A DNA stretch of 33,842 bases from Oligoflexia bacterium (GTDB taxonomy: Bacteria; Bdellovibrionota; UBA1018): positions 1-33,842 of the forward strand of contig CAITVN010000018.1 in NCBI GenBank assembly GCA_903895855.1, given 5' to 3'. A program made the translations under genes and the position numbers. Shown one piece after another: positions 1 to 7,365 of the stretch. Below the pieces are notes generated by a model. That model was not told where the DNA came from and made no database searches. It was given only the letters and a program-made list of their open reading frames with translations. The stretch's first letter is position 1. Each line of letters starts with the position of its first letter.

Positions 1-1
1 C

Positions 2-955
2 CGAGAACTCGTCGATCAAAAGTTAAGTTCTCAGAAGTCTGAATTACAAAGACAAAAAAAAATTCAAGAATCAATCAAAGAACTGAAAGCCGCAGCAGCG
101 AAGATAGCACCGAGTGGCAATTTGAAACTCTTTCCAGTGCAAAGTAGTCTGATCGCTCGTGGCATTGACGCTTTCAAATCGTACCGATCGTTAATCTTAC
201 TACTCGTGTCGCTCGTCGTGATGGCGAGGCTCATCTACTGCCAAATGTCACTCTCGGGCACCGCAAAGTACGGAGATCTGCTTCAAGACGCCGTGATCTG
301 CTATTTTCTGATGCTGACTCTCCCCCTTGTGTTTTCTCATCTCTCTGAAATTTCAACTGCGCTTTCAGTTTCTATGAACCGCGTGATGGGCGGCGCTGGC
401 CCTGAATCTCTACCCAGTACGCCGAAACTCGACACCCATGGTAGCTGGTGGTGGTCGGTTGATGCGTTAAGACCTATCGCGTATTTACTCATTTACGGCC
501 TATTTAACCTGATTCTTGGGGTGCTCATCGCACTGGGGCCGATTGTCGTTCTTGCCGGCACGGTTTTAAACCTTTCGATCGGTGTTAGCGTTTACTTAGG
601 CGCGCTCATTAGCATTTGGCTCTGGCCCGTACTCTGGAACACATTTGGCTATTTCGGGCATCTTTTGCGAGCTGATGGCGCCTGGAACGCTGAAGGCGTG
701 GTGAGTGGAATCTTAGGTATTGCGTTCTATCTACTTCAACTCGTTTCACCGGTGGTTGCTCTACTTTATGCCGCAAAATCAAAAATGGGACAGGCCGCGA
801 AAACTGGTGGAGCCACCTACGTCGCTGGCGGCAAAACCCTGATCAATTCACGCATTGGGCAAGCCGGAATTCGTAATGCGAAACAAGGTTTTCAATTTGT
901 GAGCAACAAGATCAAAGGCTCAGCCCTGCAGCTAGGCCAAGCGAGGTACAAATGA
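2..955 (+). CDS. VirB6/TrbL-like polytopic conjugation membrane protein, 5' truncated by window edge
   Basis: The frame is open from base 2, so the real start lies left of the window; the TTG at 122 is only the first possible start codon inside it. The first 40 residues are a charged Lys/Gln/Glu-rich helical stretch. About six hydrophobic segments follow, for example LILLLVSLVVMARLIY and three packed close together around LLIYGLFNLILGVLIALGP. The tail is basic and Gly/Ala-rich. VirB6 proteins form the inner-membrane channel of type IV secretion systems. This identity rests on topology and on the gene order VirB6-VirB8-VirB9-VirB10, not on a clear motif. The stop overlaps the next start (ATGA), so the genes form one operon. 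It could also be another multi-pass conjugation protein. Confidence 0.6.
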   Translation, partial: RELVDQKLSSQKSELQRQKKIQESIKELKAAAAKIAPSGNLKLFPVQSSLIARGIDAFKSYRSLILLLVSLVVMARLIYCQMSLSGTAKYGDLLQDAVICYFLMLTLPLVFSHLSEISTALSVSMNRVMGGAGPESLPSTPKLDTHGSWWWSVDALRPIAYLLIYGLFNLILGVLIALGPIVVLAGTVLNLSIGVSVYLGALISIWLWPVLWNTFGYFGHLLRADGAWNAEGVVSGILGIAFYLLQLVSPVVALLYAAKSKMGQAAKTGGATYVAGGKTLINSRIGQAGIRNAKQGFQFVSNKIKGSALQLGQARYK

Positions 956-1506
956 GACCCCTTGGAAAATGGCTTAAGTGGTCATTACTCAAAACCGCGC
1001 TTCAACTCGTGACTATTCTTTGGGCCGTGACATCAACCGTCTACGCACTTCGTAATCGCCCAGAACCGATGCTGATTGGTTTAGACGAAAATGGCACTAG
1101 GCTTATTACCTCGCTGACCGATCCGCTAGTTGAGTCTGAGCGACTCAAGTTCGTCAAAGAGTTTCTTTATCTCTATTACAATTACCAGTCTGACAACTAC
1201 GTCGATCAAATGAATAAAGCTGGCGCTTCAATGAGCGATTTGCTTTGGGAGCAATCCAAGACTGAGCTCGCTCGCATCGAAGCACAGATGAAGACTGAAA
1301 AGATCTCTCAAGAAGCAAAATTGAGCGACCTTCGAGTCATTAGCCCAACCGAGTACGAAGCCGATCTCGAAATCGTGATTCGCCACCGCTTGGTCGACAA
1401 ACAAGTGAAATACCGAGCAGCGCTGAAGTTGGCGTCTCGCAAACGCAGTACAACAAACCCTTACGCGTGGGAGGTCGCAAGTCTTGTTGAAAACGAAATT
1501 AGATAG
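952..1506 (+). CDS. VirB8/TraE-like inner-membrane T4SS subunit
   Basis: The protein has 184 residues. A short cytoplasmic N-terminus is followed by one membrane helix (residues 12-32, ALQLVTILWAVTSTVYAL), then a periplasmic domain. The stretch TSLTDPLVESERLKFVKEFL, followed by YLYYNY, matches the way TraE proteins of conjugative systems begin their NTF2-like VirB8 fold. TraE/VirB8 proteins nucleate the inner-membrane complex and contact VirB9 and VirB10. It is shorter than the usual 220-240 residues. Its start overlaps the upstream stop (ATGA), and its end overlaps the next gene by 23 bases, so translation is probably coupled. The family call comes from local sequence character plus neighbours. 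Confidence 0.72.
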   Translation: MRPLGKWLKWSLLKTALQLVTILWAVTSTVYALRNRPEPMLIGLDENGTRLITSLTDPLVESERLKFVKEFLYLYYNYQSDNYVDQMNKAGASMSDLLWEQSKTELARIEAQMKTEKISQEAKLSDLRVISPTEYEADLEIVIRHRLVDKQVKYRAALKLASRKRSTTNPYAWEVASLVENEIR

Positions 1507-2062
1507 CTCAACCGTTAACGCAATCCTTATGAGTGTGGCATTTGCCTCGACCATCTTTGTGGTACCTGTGTTGCTAGTTTTCGGGGATCTTCTGGCTGAA
1601 ACTCCGGTTTCACGAATCAGTTCTCGAATCGCCAACCTGGGCTCTGTTCAAAACCTTTACATGACCCCAGGGCTCGTCACGGTATTGCAACTACCCACAC
1701 CCATCACTGAAGTGAAATTGGGTAGCCCCGATGATGTTCAGGTTCAAATCTCAAAGACTCTACCCTCAGAAGTGTCATTGATCGTGAAGCGAGCATTGCC
1801 TCAGTCTACTAATTTGATTGTGAGGTGCGGCTCGCGTTCTTTTGTATTTGACCTCGTCATGGCTAAAAATCGCCACCAAGACTTGGTTAAAGTTTCAGGC
1901 AGCTACGGAGCCCCCATCGATCAAGATCTCAATGAAATGACGCTGATCGATTCGAGTGCTGCAATAAAGCCGAGAACTCGCGCTAGAATTGGAACCCCTG
2001 GCAGTATCGAAATGACTCTGATTGACTCAAGCGAACTTCGAGAAAAGCGAGGGGCGAAATGA
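1484..2062 (+). CDS. VirB9/TraK-like T4SS outer-membrane-complex protein
   Basis: The protein has 192 residues, shorter than typical VirB9 (about 290). A TTG start at 1484 is chosen because GGGAGG lies about 9 bases upstream inside the preceding gene; a second TTG at 1487 and an ATG at 1530 are alternatives. A hydrophobic N-terminal segment acts as signal or anchor. The next part carries the VirB9/TraK hallmark of a beta domain: TPGLVTVLQLPTPITEVKLG, then TNLIVRCGSRSFVFDLV. The C-terminal VirB10-binding domain seems replaced by a short basic tail in which the octapeptide EMTLIDSS occurs twice. VirB9 proteins build the periplasmic core ring with VirB7 and VirB10. The stop overlaps the next start (ATGA). 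Confidence 0.65.
   Translation: MLKTKLDSSTVNAILMSVAFASTIFVVPVLLVFGDLLAETPVSRISSRIANLGSVQNLYMTPGLVTVLQLPTPITEVKLGSPDDVQVQISKTLPSEVSLIVKRALPQSTNLIVRCGSRSFVFDLVMAKNRHQDLVKVSGSYGAPIDQDLNEMTLIDSSAAIKPRTRARIGTPGSIEMTLIDSSELREKRGAK
1934..2032 (+). repeat. Two-copy 24-bp repeat encoding EMTLIDSS in the VirB9-like gene
   Basis: Copies lie at 1934-1957 and 2009-2032. They encode the same eight residues but differ at several third codon positions, so the match is kept at protein level and is not a recent DNA duplication. Confidence 0.75.
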
Positions 2063-2979
2063 GCAAGCGTAGACCTTTCAACCTCACGATCGTAGCCGTA
2101 TTGCTCCCACAGGCTTTACAAACTGTCTTCGCCGACACCCCAAAGGGTCGCGGTCAATCAACTTGCGAGACAAGACCTGAGACGTGTCAATGGCGGCAGG
2201 GAAATAGATCAGCGCCTCAAATCAGAGATCAGCTGACCACATCAAAGGCTAGCCCATCCAACGGGGTGCCCACCACAACGAAGGGGCACTTGAAAACCGT
2301 GCGAGTCACCGAATCGCTCAAATCGTATGTGCCCGGCAACTTGCCCGAGTATCACTTAAGCCCAGTTAAGAGACCTCCTTCAGTAGATGGTTTTGGCTTG
2401 GTAGCTGACAAGCCGCCGGGTGCGTTACTTCAAGTCTTGCGCCCAGGTGACATTTTAAGTGCGAGTCTTGAACAATCGATCAAAGCATCAGCGTCAGTGC
2501 CAACACCGATTCGTGCGACGATCGACTCTGGAAAATTTCGACACGCGACGCTGCTTGGTACCGCGACACTCGATCGTGAGTTGAAACGCATCTTGCTCAC
2601 GTTTGATCGCCTGCGACTCGCTGGCTCTGAGATATCATATGCACTTAAGGCAACTGGCCTAGCACCCAATGGTCAAGTCGGTCTCGAAGGCGATCACCAC
2701 ACCGAAGCGGGCACATACTTCGCTGGCGAAATCTTGGCAGCAACCGCAGCCGGATACGCCGACGCAACCACGCAACGATCTCAAAATATGATGGGCGGCT
2801 ACCAGATCGAACCCAGCGTACAAAACGCCACCAAACAAGGTGCCGTGACCGCGCTTTCAAAGACCGCTGATCGCCTTGCAGAACAATCGAGAAACGCCCC
2901 TGAATATACCGAAATTGAGGCGGGTCGTGAGATTCAAATCATCGTGCAAGAAACTCCGATGGAGGTAGCATCACAATGA
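2059..2979 (+). CDS. VirB10/TraB/TrbI-like T4SS protein
   Basis: The protein has 306 residues. The N-terminus (TIVAVLLPQALQTVFA then DTPKG) looks like a cleavable signal peptide, unlike the cytoplasmic tail plus membrane anchor of normal VirB10. A polar linker with a Cys pair (CETRPETC) follows. From about residue 130 the VirB10 C-terminal beta-barrel domain is recognisable: LRPGDILSASLEQSI, then PIRATIDSG, LLGTATLDRE, LTFDRLRLAGSEISYALKAT and NGQVGLEGD. The last part (GREIQIIVQE) fits the family's end strand. VirB10 links inner and outer membrane complexes in conjugation channels. It overlaps the preceding gene by ATGA. GGAGG near 2961 followed by ATGA at 2976 suggests another coupled start after it. 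Confidence 0.7.
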   Translation: MSKRRPFNLTIVAVLLPQALQTVFADTPKGRGQSTCETRPETCQWRQGNRSAPQIRDQLTTSKASPSNGVPTTTKGHLKTVRVTESLKSYVPGNLPEYHLSPVKRPPSVDGFGLVADKPPGALLQVLRPGDILSASLEQSIKASASVPTPIRATIDSGKFRHATLLGTATLDRELKRILLTFDRLRLAGSEISYALKATGLAPNGQVGLEGDHHTEAGTYFAGEILAATAAGYADATTQRSQNMMGGYQIEPSVQNATKQGAVTALSKTADRLAEQSRNAPEYTEIEAGREIQIIVQETPMEVASQ

Positions 2980-3257
2980 ACTTTTTTAATCAAAATCAAA
3001 CACGCAGTGGATGCTTAAGTGGGAAGGGGGGAGCATCCAGAAAAGCATCCACCCCCGCCTGTTGTTTAACTAATATTTCAAACACTTACATCATGACTGG
3101 TTTAATCTTAAAATCCGACCCCACCCCCGCAACGATGTTACGAGAGTGGGGTCGGATTTTGGATAACCTAGTCGATGATAAGAAAGAAATATTAGTTAAA
3201 CAACAGGCGGGGGTGGTCGGGTTTGACTTGAAGAGTACTGGTTGGTGGATGAGATGA
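2976..3257 (+). CDS. Short or disrupted ORF coupled to the VirB10-like gene (doubtful)
   Basis: An ATG overlaps the stop of the VirB10-like gene and has GGAGG about 10 bases upstream, as expected for a real coupled gene. The product would be 93 residues, but after roughly 15 residues the frame enters a large perfect palindrome and shows no recognisable protein character. It may be chance, a leader peptide read through the palindrome, or the remnant of a gene interrupted by it. No function is assigned. Confidence 0.2.
   Translation: MNFFNQNQTRSGCLSGKGGASRKASTPACCLTNISNTYIMTGLILKSDPTPATMLREWGRILDNLVDDKKEILVKQQAGVVGFDLKSTGWWMR
3007..3052. repeat. 10-bp inverted repeat left of the palindrome
   Basis: GTGGATGCTT at 3007-3016 pairs perfectly with AAGCATCCAC at 3043-3052. 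The right arm overlaps the first bases of the larger palindrome, so the two structures would compete. A further AGCATCC copy sits at 3032-3038. Confidence 0.7.
3049..3216. repeat. 168-bp element bounded by perfect 31-bp inverted repeats
   Basis: Bases 3049-3079 and 3186-3216 are exact reverse complements over 31 bp. The motif CCACCCCCGC occurs at 3049-3058 and 3121-3130 and inverted at 3207-3216. A second perfect stem lies inside. The block sits between the secretion genes and the replication-relaxation gene, where an origin of transfer or replication would be expected. A MITE-like insertion or a long RNA hairpin is also possible. No target-site duplication is evident at its borders. Confidence 0.85.
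3110..3160. repeat. Inner 15-bp perfect hairpin, possible bidirectional terminator or nick-region stem
   Basis: AAAATCCGACCCCAC (3110-3124) is the exact reverse complement of 3146-3160, with a 21-base loop. The stem starts with A4 and ends with T4, the layout of a bidirectional intrinsic terminator, but the long loop is unusual for one. Confidence 0.6.
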
Positions 3258-3937
3258 AATTACAAGAAAGAGACAGACAAATACTGAGAAGAATTTATGA
3301 GCAGCAGTTTTTGTTTTATGAGCACATTGAAAGATACTTTTTTCAGGGTGTTACTGTTCAGCAGAGTCGAGTGAGAATTCGAGAGATGAATAGGGCTGGT
3401 CTCATTCGAAAAGAGTCAGTGTCAATTCTGGGTAGTCGCCGAATCATCAGACTCACACCAGACGGATTAGAGCTTGCGAGGCAGCTTCACCATTTCGACA
3501 TCCCGCAACTGAGACGACTCGACCTTAAAACAATCGAACATGACGCGATCGTGACGAGTGTCGCCTTAAGACTGCATGAACTCTGGGATGGCCTTTGGGT
3601 TCCAGAGCGGGCGCTAAAAAAAGAAGACTACACGCAAATTCCTGACGGGGTCTTTGTCTTTCAGAACTCAAACAAAGTTGCTCTCGAAATCGAAAACAGC
3701 CTCAAAGGGCGAAACCGATTCTTAGAAAATCTAAACAAGTGGCGGTTCACGCCTATGCGATTAGTCCTCTTCATAACCACGCACCCAAAAATTTATAGCG
3801 CGCTAAAGCGCTTCATTGAGCAAGGCCCAGGCAAGGTTCCGTTCGCTCTTGTTGATTGGGATCAACTCAAAAATGGAACTCCCACTGTCTGGTGCCCAAA
3901 AGGCGAACTTCAAATCTTCGATAGGAGTCAATTCTAA
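3254..3937 (+). CDS. Replication-relaxation (MobC/Replic_Relax-like) protein
   Basis: The protein has 228 residues from ATG 3254, chosen for GGTGG about 7 bases upstream; TTG 3242 or GTG 3245 would add 4 or 3 residues. The N-terminal 75 residues look like a winged helix (LQERDRQILRRIYEQQFLF, then IREMNRAGLIRKES and IRLTPDGLELAR). The C-terminal half has the signatures seen in replication-relaxation proteins: EHDAIVTSVALRLHELW, a PDGVFVF segment and VALEIENS, which resembles the acidic pattern of a PD-(D/E)xK nuclease-like fold. Such proteins are found with mobile elements and are thought to act at replication or transfer origins. The upstream palindrome and the downstream coupling protein, overlapped at TAATG, support a DNA-processing role. 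Catalysis is inferred, not shown. Confidence 0.65.
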   Translation: MKLQERDRQILRRIYEQQFLFYEHIERYFFQGVTVQQSRVRIREMNRAGLIRKESVSILGSRRIIRLTPDGLELARQLHHFDIPQLRRLDLKTIEHDAIVTSVALRLHELWDGLWVPERALKKEDYTQIPDGVFVFQNSNKVALEIENSLKGRNRFLENLNKWRFTPMRLVLFITTHPKIYSALKRFIEQGPGKVPFALVDWDQLKNGTPTVWCPKGELQIFDRSQF

Positions 3938-5520
3938 TGCTTACTCACCAATACCAAAATTGGTACTCTAGGTACCTTGGCCTTTCTGAAACCGAATCCG
4001 CCATACTGGTGGCAACTATCATTGCGGTTGCCGGGCTTTCGGCACTAAACCCAGAATTCGCAAAAAGTCTCGGCTTCAAACTCGTTCGGCAAATTAAGCG
4101 GCCACTCGCTAAACTGATACGTCGGTTTAAAAGACAGGCTGGCGATGGGGTTTGGCTCGGCGACGTTTTCATTTCAGATCTTGCACGCCTCTCGCACACA
4201 TGGATCCTAGGTTCTACCGGCTACGGAAAAACGGTTTTTCTTGAGCACTTGATCAAAGCTGATATCGAGCGCGGTTTAGGTATGGTGATCGTTGACCCGA
4301 AGGGTGACCGCAAGCTCTATGAGCGCGTGAGGCAACTGTGCAAGGACGCAGGACGCGAGCGCGACTTGCACCTCATGTCGGCGACCTACCCAAATGAAAG
4401 TGTGCGCTGGAACCCGTGCGCGCTAGGCAATCCCAGCGAACTGAAGAATAAGTGGCTTAACTCTGGCGTATACGAGAACCCGTTTTATGCCACCGCGGCT
4501 GAACGTGCGCTTCAAGAGGGCTTTACTTGGCTCAATGAAAACCAGCCCGATGGATTTAATCTGTCTGACCTTCTGAAGCGTCTTGAAGTAGTCAACGAGC
4601 AAAAGAAGAACGATCATATAGAAGGTCTTTTTAACGAACTCACAAATTTTTCAATGTCACAGTGGCGTGACCTTCTTTGCGTTGATGCGTCGGCATCTCG
4701 GGCAGGCCCTAAACGTGAAGTCACGCTTTGGGACATTGTTCGAAAAAAAGAAATTCTTTTTTTGGATTTACCCACAGAAAGCAGCGGCGCCGAGAATTCA
4801 CGCGTGGGTAAACTCTTTTTACAAGAATTCACTTTAGTATCTGGGCTGAGAAAGGCCTTTCCGGATCTAGTAGGAGACCAACCGTTTTCGGTGTTCGTTG
4901 ACGAATTTGATGCGTTTGCAAGCCCTGCTTTTGGCAGTTTTCTCAATAAAGGCCGATCATCAAATCTTATGATTCATATGGCGCACCAAACTCTTGCTGA
5001 TTTAGATCGTGTGGCGAGTTGGTATCGCAGAGTGATCAACGGCAACTGTAACGTCAATGCGGTCTTTCGAATGAATAATGCCGACGAGGCCGAGCTGATC
5101 GCCAAGAACTTTGGTACCAAGCAAATAGTCAAAAAAACGTTTCAAACATCAGACGGAATGAAAACTGGCATGTCTTCGAACCGTGAGACTGAAGAATTTT
5201 GTATCCACCCCAACCAAATCAAGTCACTCAAAGTGGGCGAGTGCGTGCTAAATATCAAGCCGCAGAACTTTGCTGCGATCGTGAAAGTGCCGTTTGTTGC
5301 CGAATCGAAGAAGCCAAAGTCACCGGCTGCTAATGCCACCAAGACCGAGAGCGCCAAAAAACCAATGATAAGAGGGGTGACCCCAGCGAACTCAGGTCGA
5401 CCAAGAAAGAATCTTAAAAACGGAGTCGAAGAATACAGCTCCGAGTATGCGGGTCTGATGAAAGTGGCAAAAACCGTCAAACCAAACAGTGTAGTAACCG
5501 ATAAGGAAACCCAAGTATGA
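3937..5520 (+). CDS. VirD4/TraD/TraG-type coupling protein ATPase
   Basis: The protein has 527 residues. One hydrophobic segment (residues 22-36, AILVATIIAVAGLSA) anchors it, followed by a basic stretch. Walker A is GSTGYGKT at residues 92-99 and is followed by MVIVDPKGDRKLYERV, typical of type IV coupling proteins. Walker B is VFVDEFDAFASPAFG, with D322-E323. The region around MIHMAHQTLADL and a TraG/TraD-like C-terminal core follow. The last 100 residues are Lys/Pro/Ala-rich and probably disordered. Coupling proteins bring the relaxosome to the secretion channel and pump DNA. The gene overlaps its neighbours at both ends (TAATG and ATGA), so it belongs to one mobilisation operon with the replication-relaxation and excisionase-like genes. 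Confidence 0.85.
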   Translation: MLTHQYQNWYSRYLGLSETESAILVATIIAVAGLSALNPEFAKSLGFKLVRQIKRPLAKLIRRFKRQAGDGVWLGDVFISDLARLSHTWILGSTGYGKTVFLEHLIKADIERGLGMVIVDPKGDRKLYERVRQLCKDAGRERDLHLMSATYPNESVRWNPCALGNPSELKNKWLNSGVYENPFYATAAERALQEGFTWLNENQPDGFNLSDLLKRLEVVNEQKKNDHIEGLFNELTNFSMSQWRDLLCVDASASRAGPKREVTLWDIVRKKEILFLDLPTESSGAENSRVGKLFLQEFTLVSGLRKAFPDLVGDQPFSVFVDEFDAFASPAFGSFLNKGRSSNLMIHMAHQTLADLDRVASWYRRVINGNCNVNAVFRMNNADEAELIAKNFGTKQIVKKTFQTSDGMKTGMSSNRETEEFCIHPNQIKSLKVGECVLNIKPQNFAAIVKVPFVAESKKPKSPAANATKTESAKKPMIRGVTPANSGRPRKNLKNGVEEYSSEYAGLMKVAKTVKPNSVVTDKETQV

Positions 5521-5768
5521 AAACAGACACCAATACCGACTCAAACCCAAATAGCGACGTCTTTCAAAAGGCCATGCCTGATCGCGAGTTTTTGACAATC
5601 GAGGAAGTCGCAGAAGTTCTTCGATGTTCCATTCGGGTTGTGTATAATTGGACAAGAAGGAGTGATCCGAAACGCCGGCCTCCCAAATTACAGGTTGGCA
5701 AAGAAGTACGGTTTCCGAGAGCCGACTTAGTTCGGTGGTTAGCAAAAGAAACTAAAGCGAGTCACTAA
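5517..5768 (+). CDS. Excisionase/MerR-like helix-turn-helix protein
   Basis: The protein has 83 residues. After a polar leader, residues 25-77 form a HTH_17-type domain: FLTIEEVAEVLRCSIRVVYN, the wing KLQVGKEVRF, and the closing helix PRADLVRWLAKE. These proteins act as recombination directionality factors or small regulators of mobile elements. Its start overlaps the coupling-protein stop (ATGA) and the integrase begins 58 bases downstream, which supports a role as excisionase for that integrase. Confidence 0.8.
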   Translation: MKTDTNTDSNPNSDVFQKAMPDREFLTIEEVAEVLRCSIRVVYNWTRRSDPKRRPPKLQVGKEVRFPRADLVRWLAKETKASH

Positions 5769-5826
5769 GCTTTGACGCAGATTTTGAATAGAGCATTTCA
5801 TTGAATAGACGGGCAGGAATTCGACA

Positions 5827-7293
5827 ATGGCGATAACGCAAGTTCAAGCAAATCTGTATTGGCGCAAATTTGGACGAGGCAAAGGTGGCTCCTGGATGGC
5901 GAGATGGAAAGACCAAGCCACCGAGCGATGGCGAGCCATTACGGCCGGTAAAACGAAGCGCGAGGCAGAATTTGTTCTTGGCCGCGTGCGAGAGGCCTTA
6001 TTACGCGGTGAAGATCCCGCAAAAAAGAATGAAGAAAAGCAAAAGCCACAAATGCTTTCTTATTGGATTCAAGAATATTACAAGACCCCAAAATTTCTGG
6101 CGGCTAGCCCTAGGTACCGCGGCGAATTCATTTCAAAGATGGCCCAGATAGAGGCGAAACTCCCAAATGTACTCTTTGATAAACTGACTAAGAATCAAAT
6201 TTTCACGGCCTACCTATCACTAAAAAATGAAGCCAGCCTCTGTCATGAGACGATTAGAAAATACCATTTCAACCTCTGCGCCGTCGGCGATCACTACACA
6301 GAAGCGACGGGCCTGCCCAACCCAATTAGACACATCGGTTCGTTCGCCAAGGTTTTTTCTCGCCAAGCCTCAACTCGCGATATCAATTTTTTGCAACCAG
6401 AAGAGCTCGAGAGACTTCTCATTGAGACCAGGCGCTCTAAGAATCGTATGCTTTACTCTTTCGTGAGGTTTCTGACCCACACGGGTATGCGAAGGTCTGA
6501 AGCCCTAAAACTCAAGTGGACCGATGTCGATTTTTCTGGGGGCTTTATCAATATTCGAAACAGTAAGAACGGCAAGGCACGAAGAATTCCACTTGAGCCT
6601 GAAGCAGTTGAGACACTCAAAGAGCTATCGCAGAAGGTAGAATTTGTCTTTGTCGGGCAGCCGGGCTTTTGTAAACACAAAGACTCATTGCTAAAACCAT
6701 TGCAAAGAGCCGCAAAACGTGCAGAAATCAATAAACGCGTAGACCTTCATACGTTACGACACAGTTATGGTTCAAATAAAATTCGGGCAGGATGGGGACT
6801 CAAAAAGGTATCCATGATTCTAGGGCACTCAGACATCAGCATCACCTCAAACGTCTACACACACCTTTTAGATGGTGACCTGAAAATTCGCGATGATTTT
6901 CGTTTTGACAATCCCGGCGAAGAAGAAAATATTGATAGAGTGTCGCAGACCTTCGAATCATTCGAAACTTTAGTTCAACGGTTGGTTACCGGACTCGTCG
7001 AGTCGGGCGTATCGCCTACTCAGCTCGAATCGAGCATCGATTCACTCACTCAGTCGCGCGCAACCAGCGTAGAAACCGCGAGATCTGCAGAAATCTCGCG
7101 AGAATCGCTAATGTCTTCAAAAACCCCCCGCCATGCTACATTAGTGCTACACTCACCGGTTTTAGGGCAAAAAAAAGGCCTCACACCCGAAGGTGTGAAG
7201 CCTAAAATTTCTAACAATTCCGATTACTTAAGTAATGGCGGGAGTGATGGGACTCGAACCCACGGCCTTCGCCGTGACAGGGCGACGTTGTAA
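5827..7293 (+). CDS. Tyrosine recombinase (integrase) of the element
   Basis: The frame is 488 residues long. An N-terminal Arg/Lys-rich arm-binding region and a SAM-like core-binding domain (about 75-175) precede the catalytic domain. All expected active-site parts are visible: TGMRRSEAL (R222), the Lys hairpin near NSKNGKARR, HTLRH (H308, R311), LGHSD (H334) and the nucleophile in NVYTHL (Y344). The catalytic domain ends near residue 375, so the last 110 residues are an uncharacterised Ser/Thr/Glu-rich tail. The frame crosses the tRNA-Asp terminator (7169-7203) on the opposite strand and stops inside the tRNA gene, so the final residues are translated tRNA sequence. The attachment site therefore probably overlaps the gene's 3' end. 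It integrates and excises the element, probably with the HTH protein upstream. Confidence 0.9.
   Translation: MAITQVQANLYWRKFGRGKGGSWMARWKDQATERWRAITAGKTKREAEFVLGRVREALLRGEDPAKKNEEKQKPQMLSYWIQEYYKTPKFLAASPRYRGEFISKMAQIEAKLPNVLFDKLTKNQIFTAYLSLKNEASLCHETIRKYHFNLCAVGDHYTEATGLPNPIRHIGSFAKVFSRQASTRDINFLQPEELERLLIETRRSKNRMLYSFVRFLTHTGMRRSEALKLKWTDVDFSGGFINIRNSKNGKARRIPLEPEAVETLKELSQKVEFVFVGQPGFCKHKDSLLKPLQRAAKRAEINKRVDLHTLRHSYGSNKIRAGWGLKKVSMILGHSDISITSNVYTHLLDGDLKIRDDFRFDNPGEEENIDRVSQTFESFETLVQRLVTGLVESGVSPTQLESSIDSLTQSRATSVETARSAEISRESLMSSKTPRHATLVLHSPVLGQKKGLTPEGVKPKISNNSDYLSNGGSDGTRTHGLRRDRATL
7169..7203 (-). terminator. Intrinsic terminator of tRNA-Asp
   Basis: Read on the minus strand, a stem of 4 plus 7 pairs with one mismatch and a four-base loop (7176-7203) is followed by eight Ts. 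It lies 33 bases past the tRNA 3' end and inside the integrase reading frame on the other strand. Confidence 0.85.
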
Positions 7294-7312
7294 CCAACTC
7301 AACTACACCCCC
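7236..7312 (-). tRNA. tRNA-Asp (GTC)
   Basis: Read on the minus strand the 77 bases fold fully: acceptor GGGGGTG with CACTCCC, D stem GTTG/CAAC, anticodon stem TCGCC/GGCGA with loop CTGTCAC (anticodon GTC), T loop TTCGAGT, discriminator G, and an encoded CCA. It is the likely integration target of the neighbouring element. Confidence 0.95.
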
Positions 7313-7336
7313 GCGTTAGGAATGTTGATAGAGATA

Positions 7337-7365
7337 GCTTTATTTGTATGCCACTCGGATGTCAA
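7337..7365 (-). promoter_or_regulatory. Putative sigma-70 promoter of tRNA-Asp
   Basis: On the minus strand a perfect TTGACA (7360-7365) lies 17 bases before TAAAGC (7337-7342), which is a weak -10. The start would be about 18 bases before the tRNA. The -35 overlaps the znuB-like stop codon. Confidence 0.4.

Noticed and set aside
1228-1635. 135-codon minus-strand frame across the VirB8- and VirB9-like genes
   Set aside because: It is antisense to two well-supported overlapping operon genes and shows no protein-like pattern.
3049-3216. Integron attC-like core motifs (GTTTAAC/GTTAAAC) in the palindrome arms
   Set aside because: Any perfect palindrome with GTTTAAC gives both motifs; attC sites are imperfect with bulged bases and no integron integrase or cassettes are nearby.
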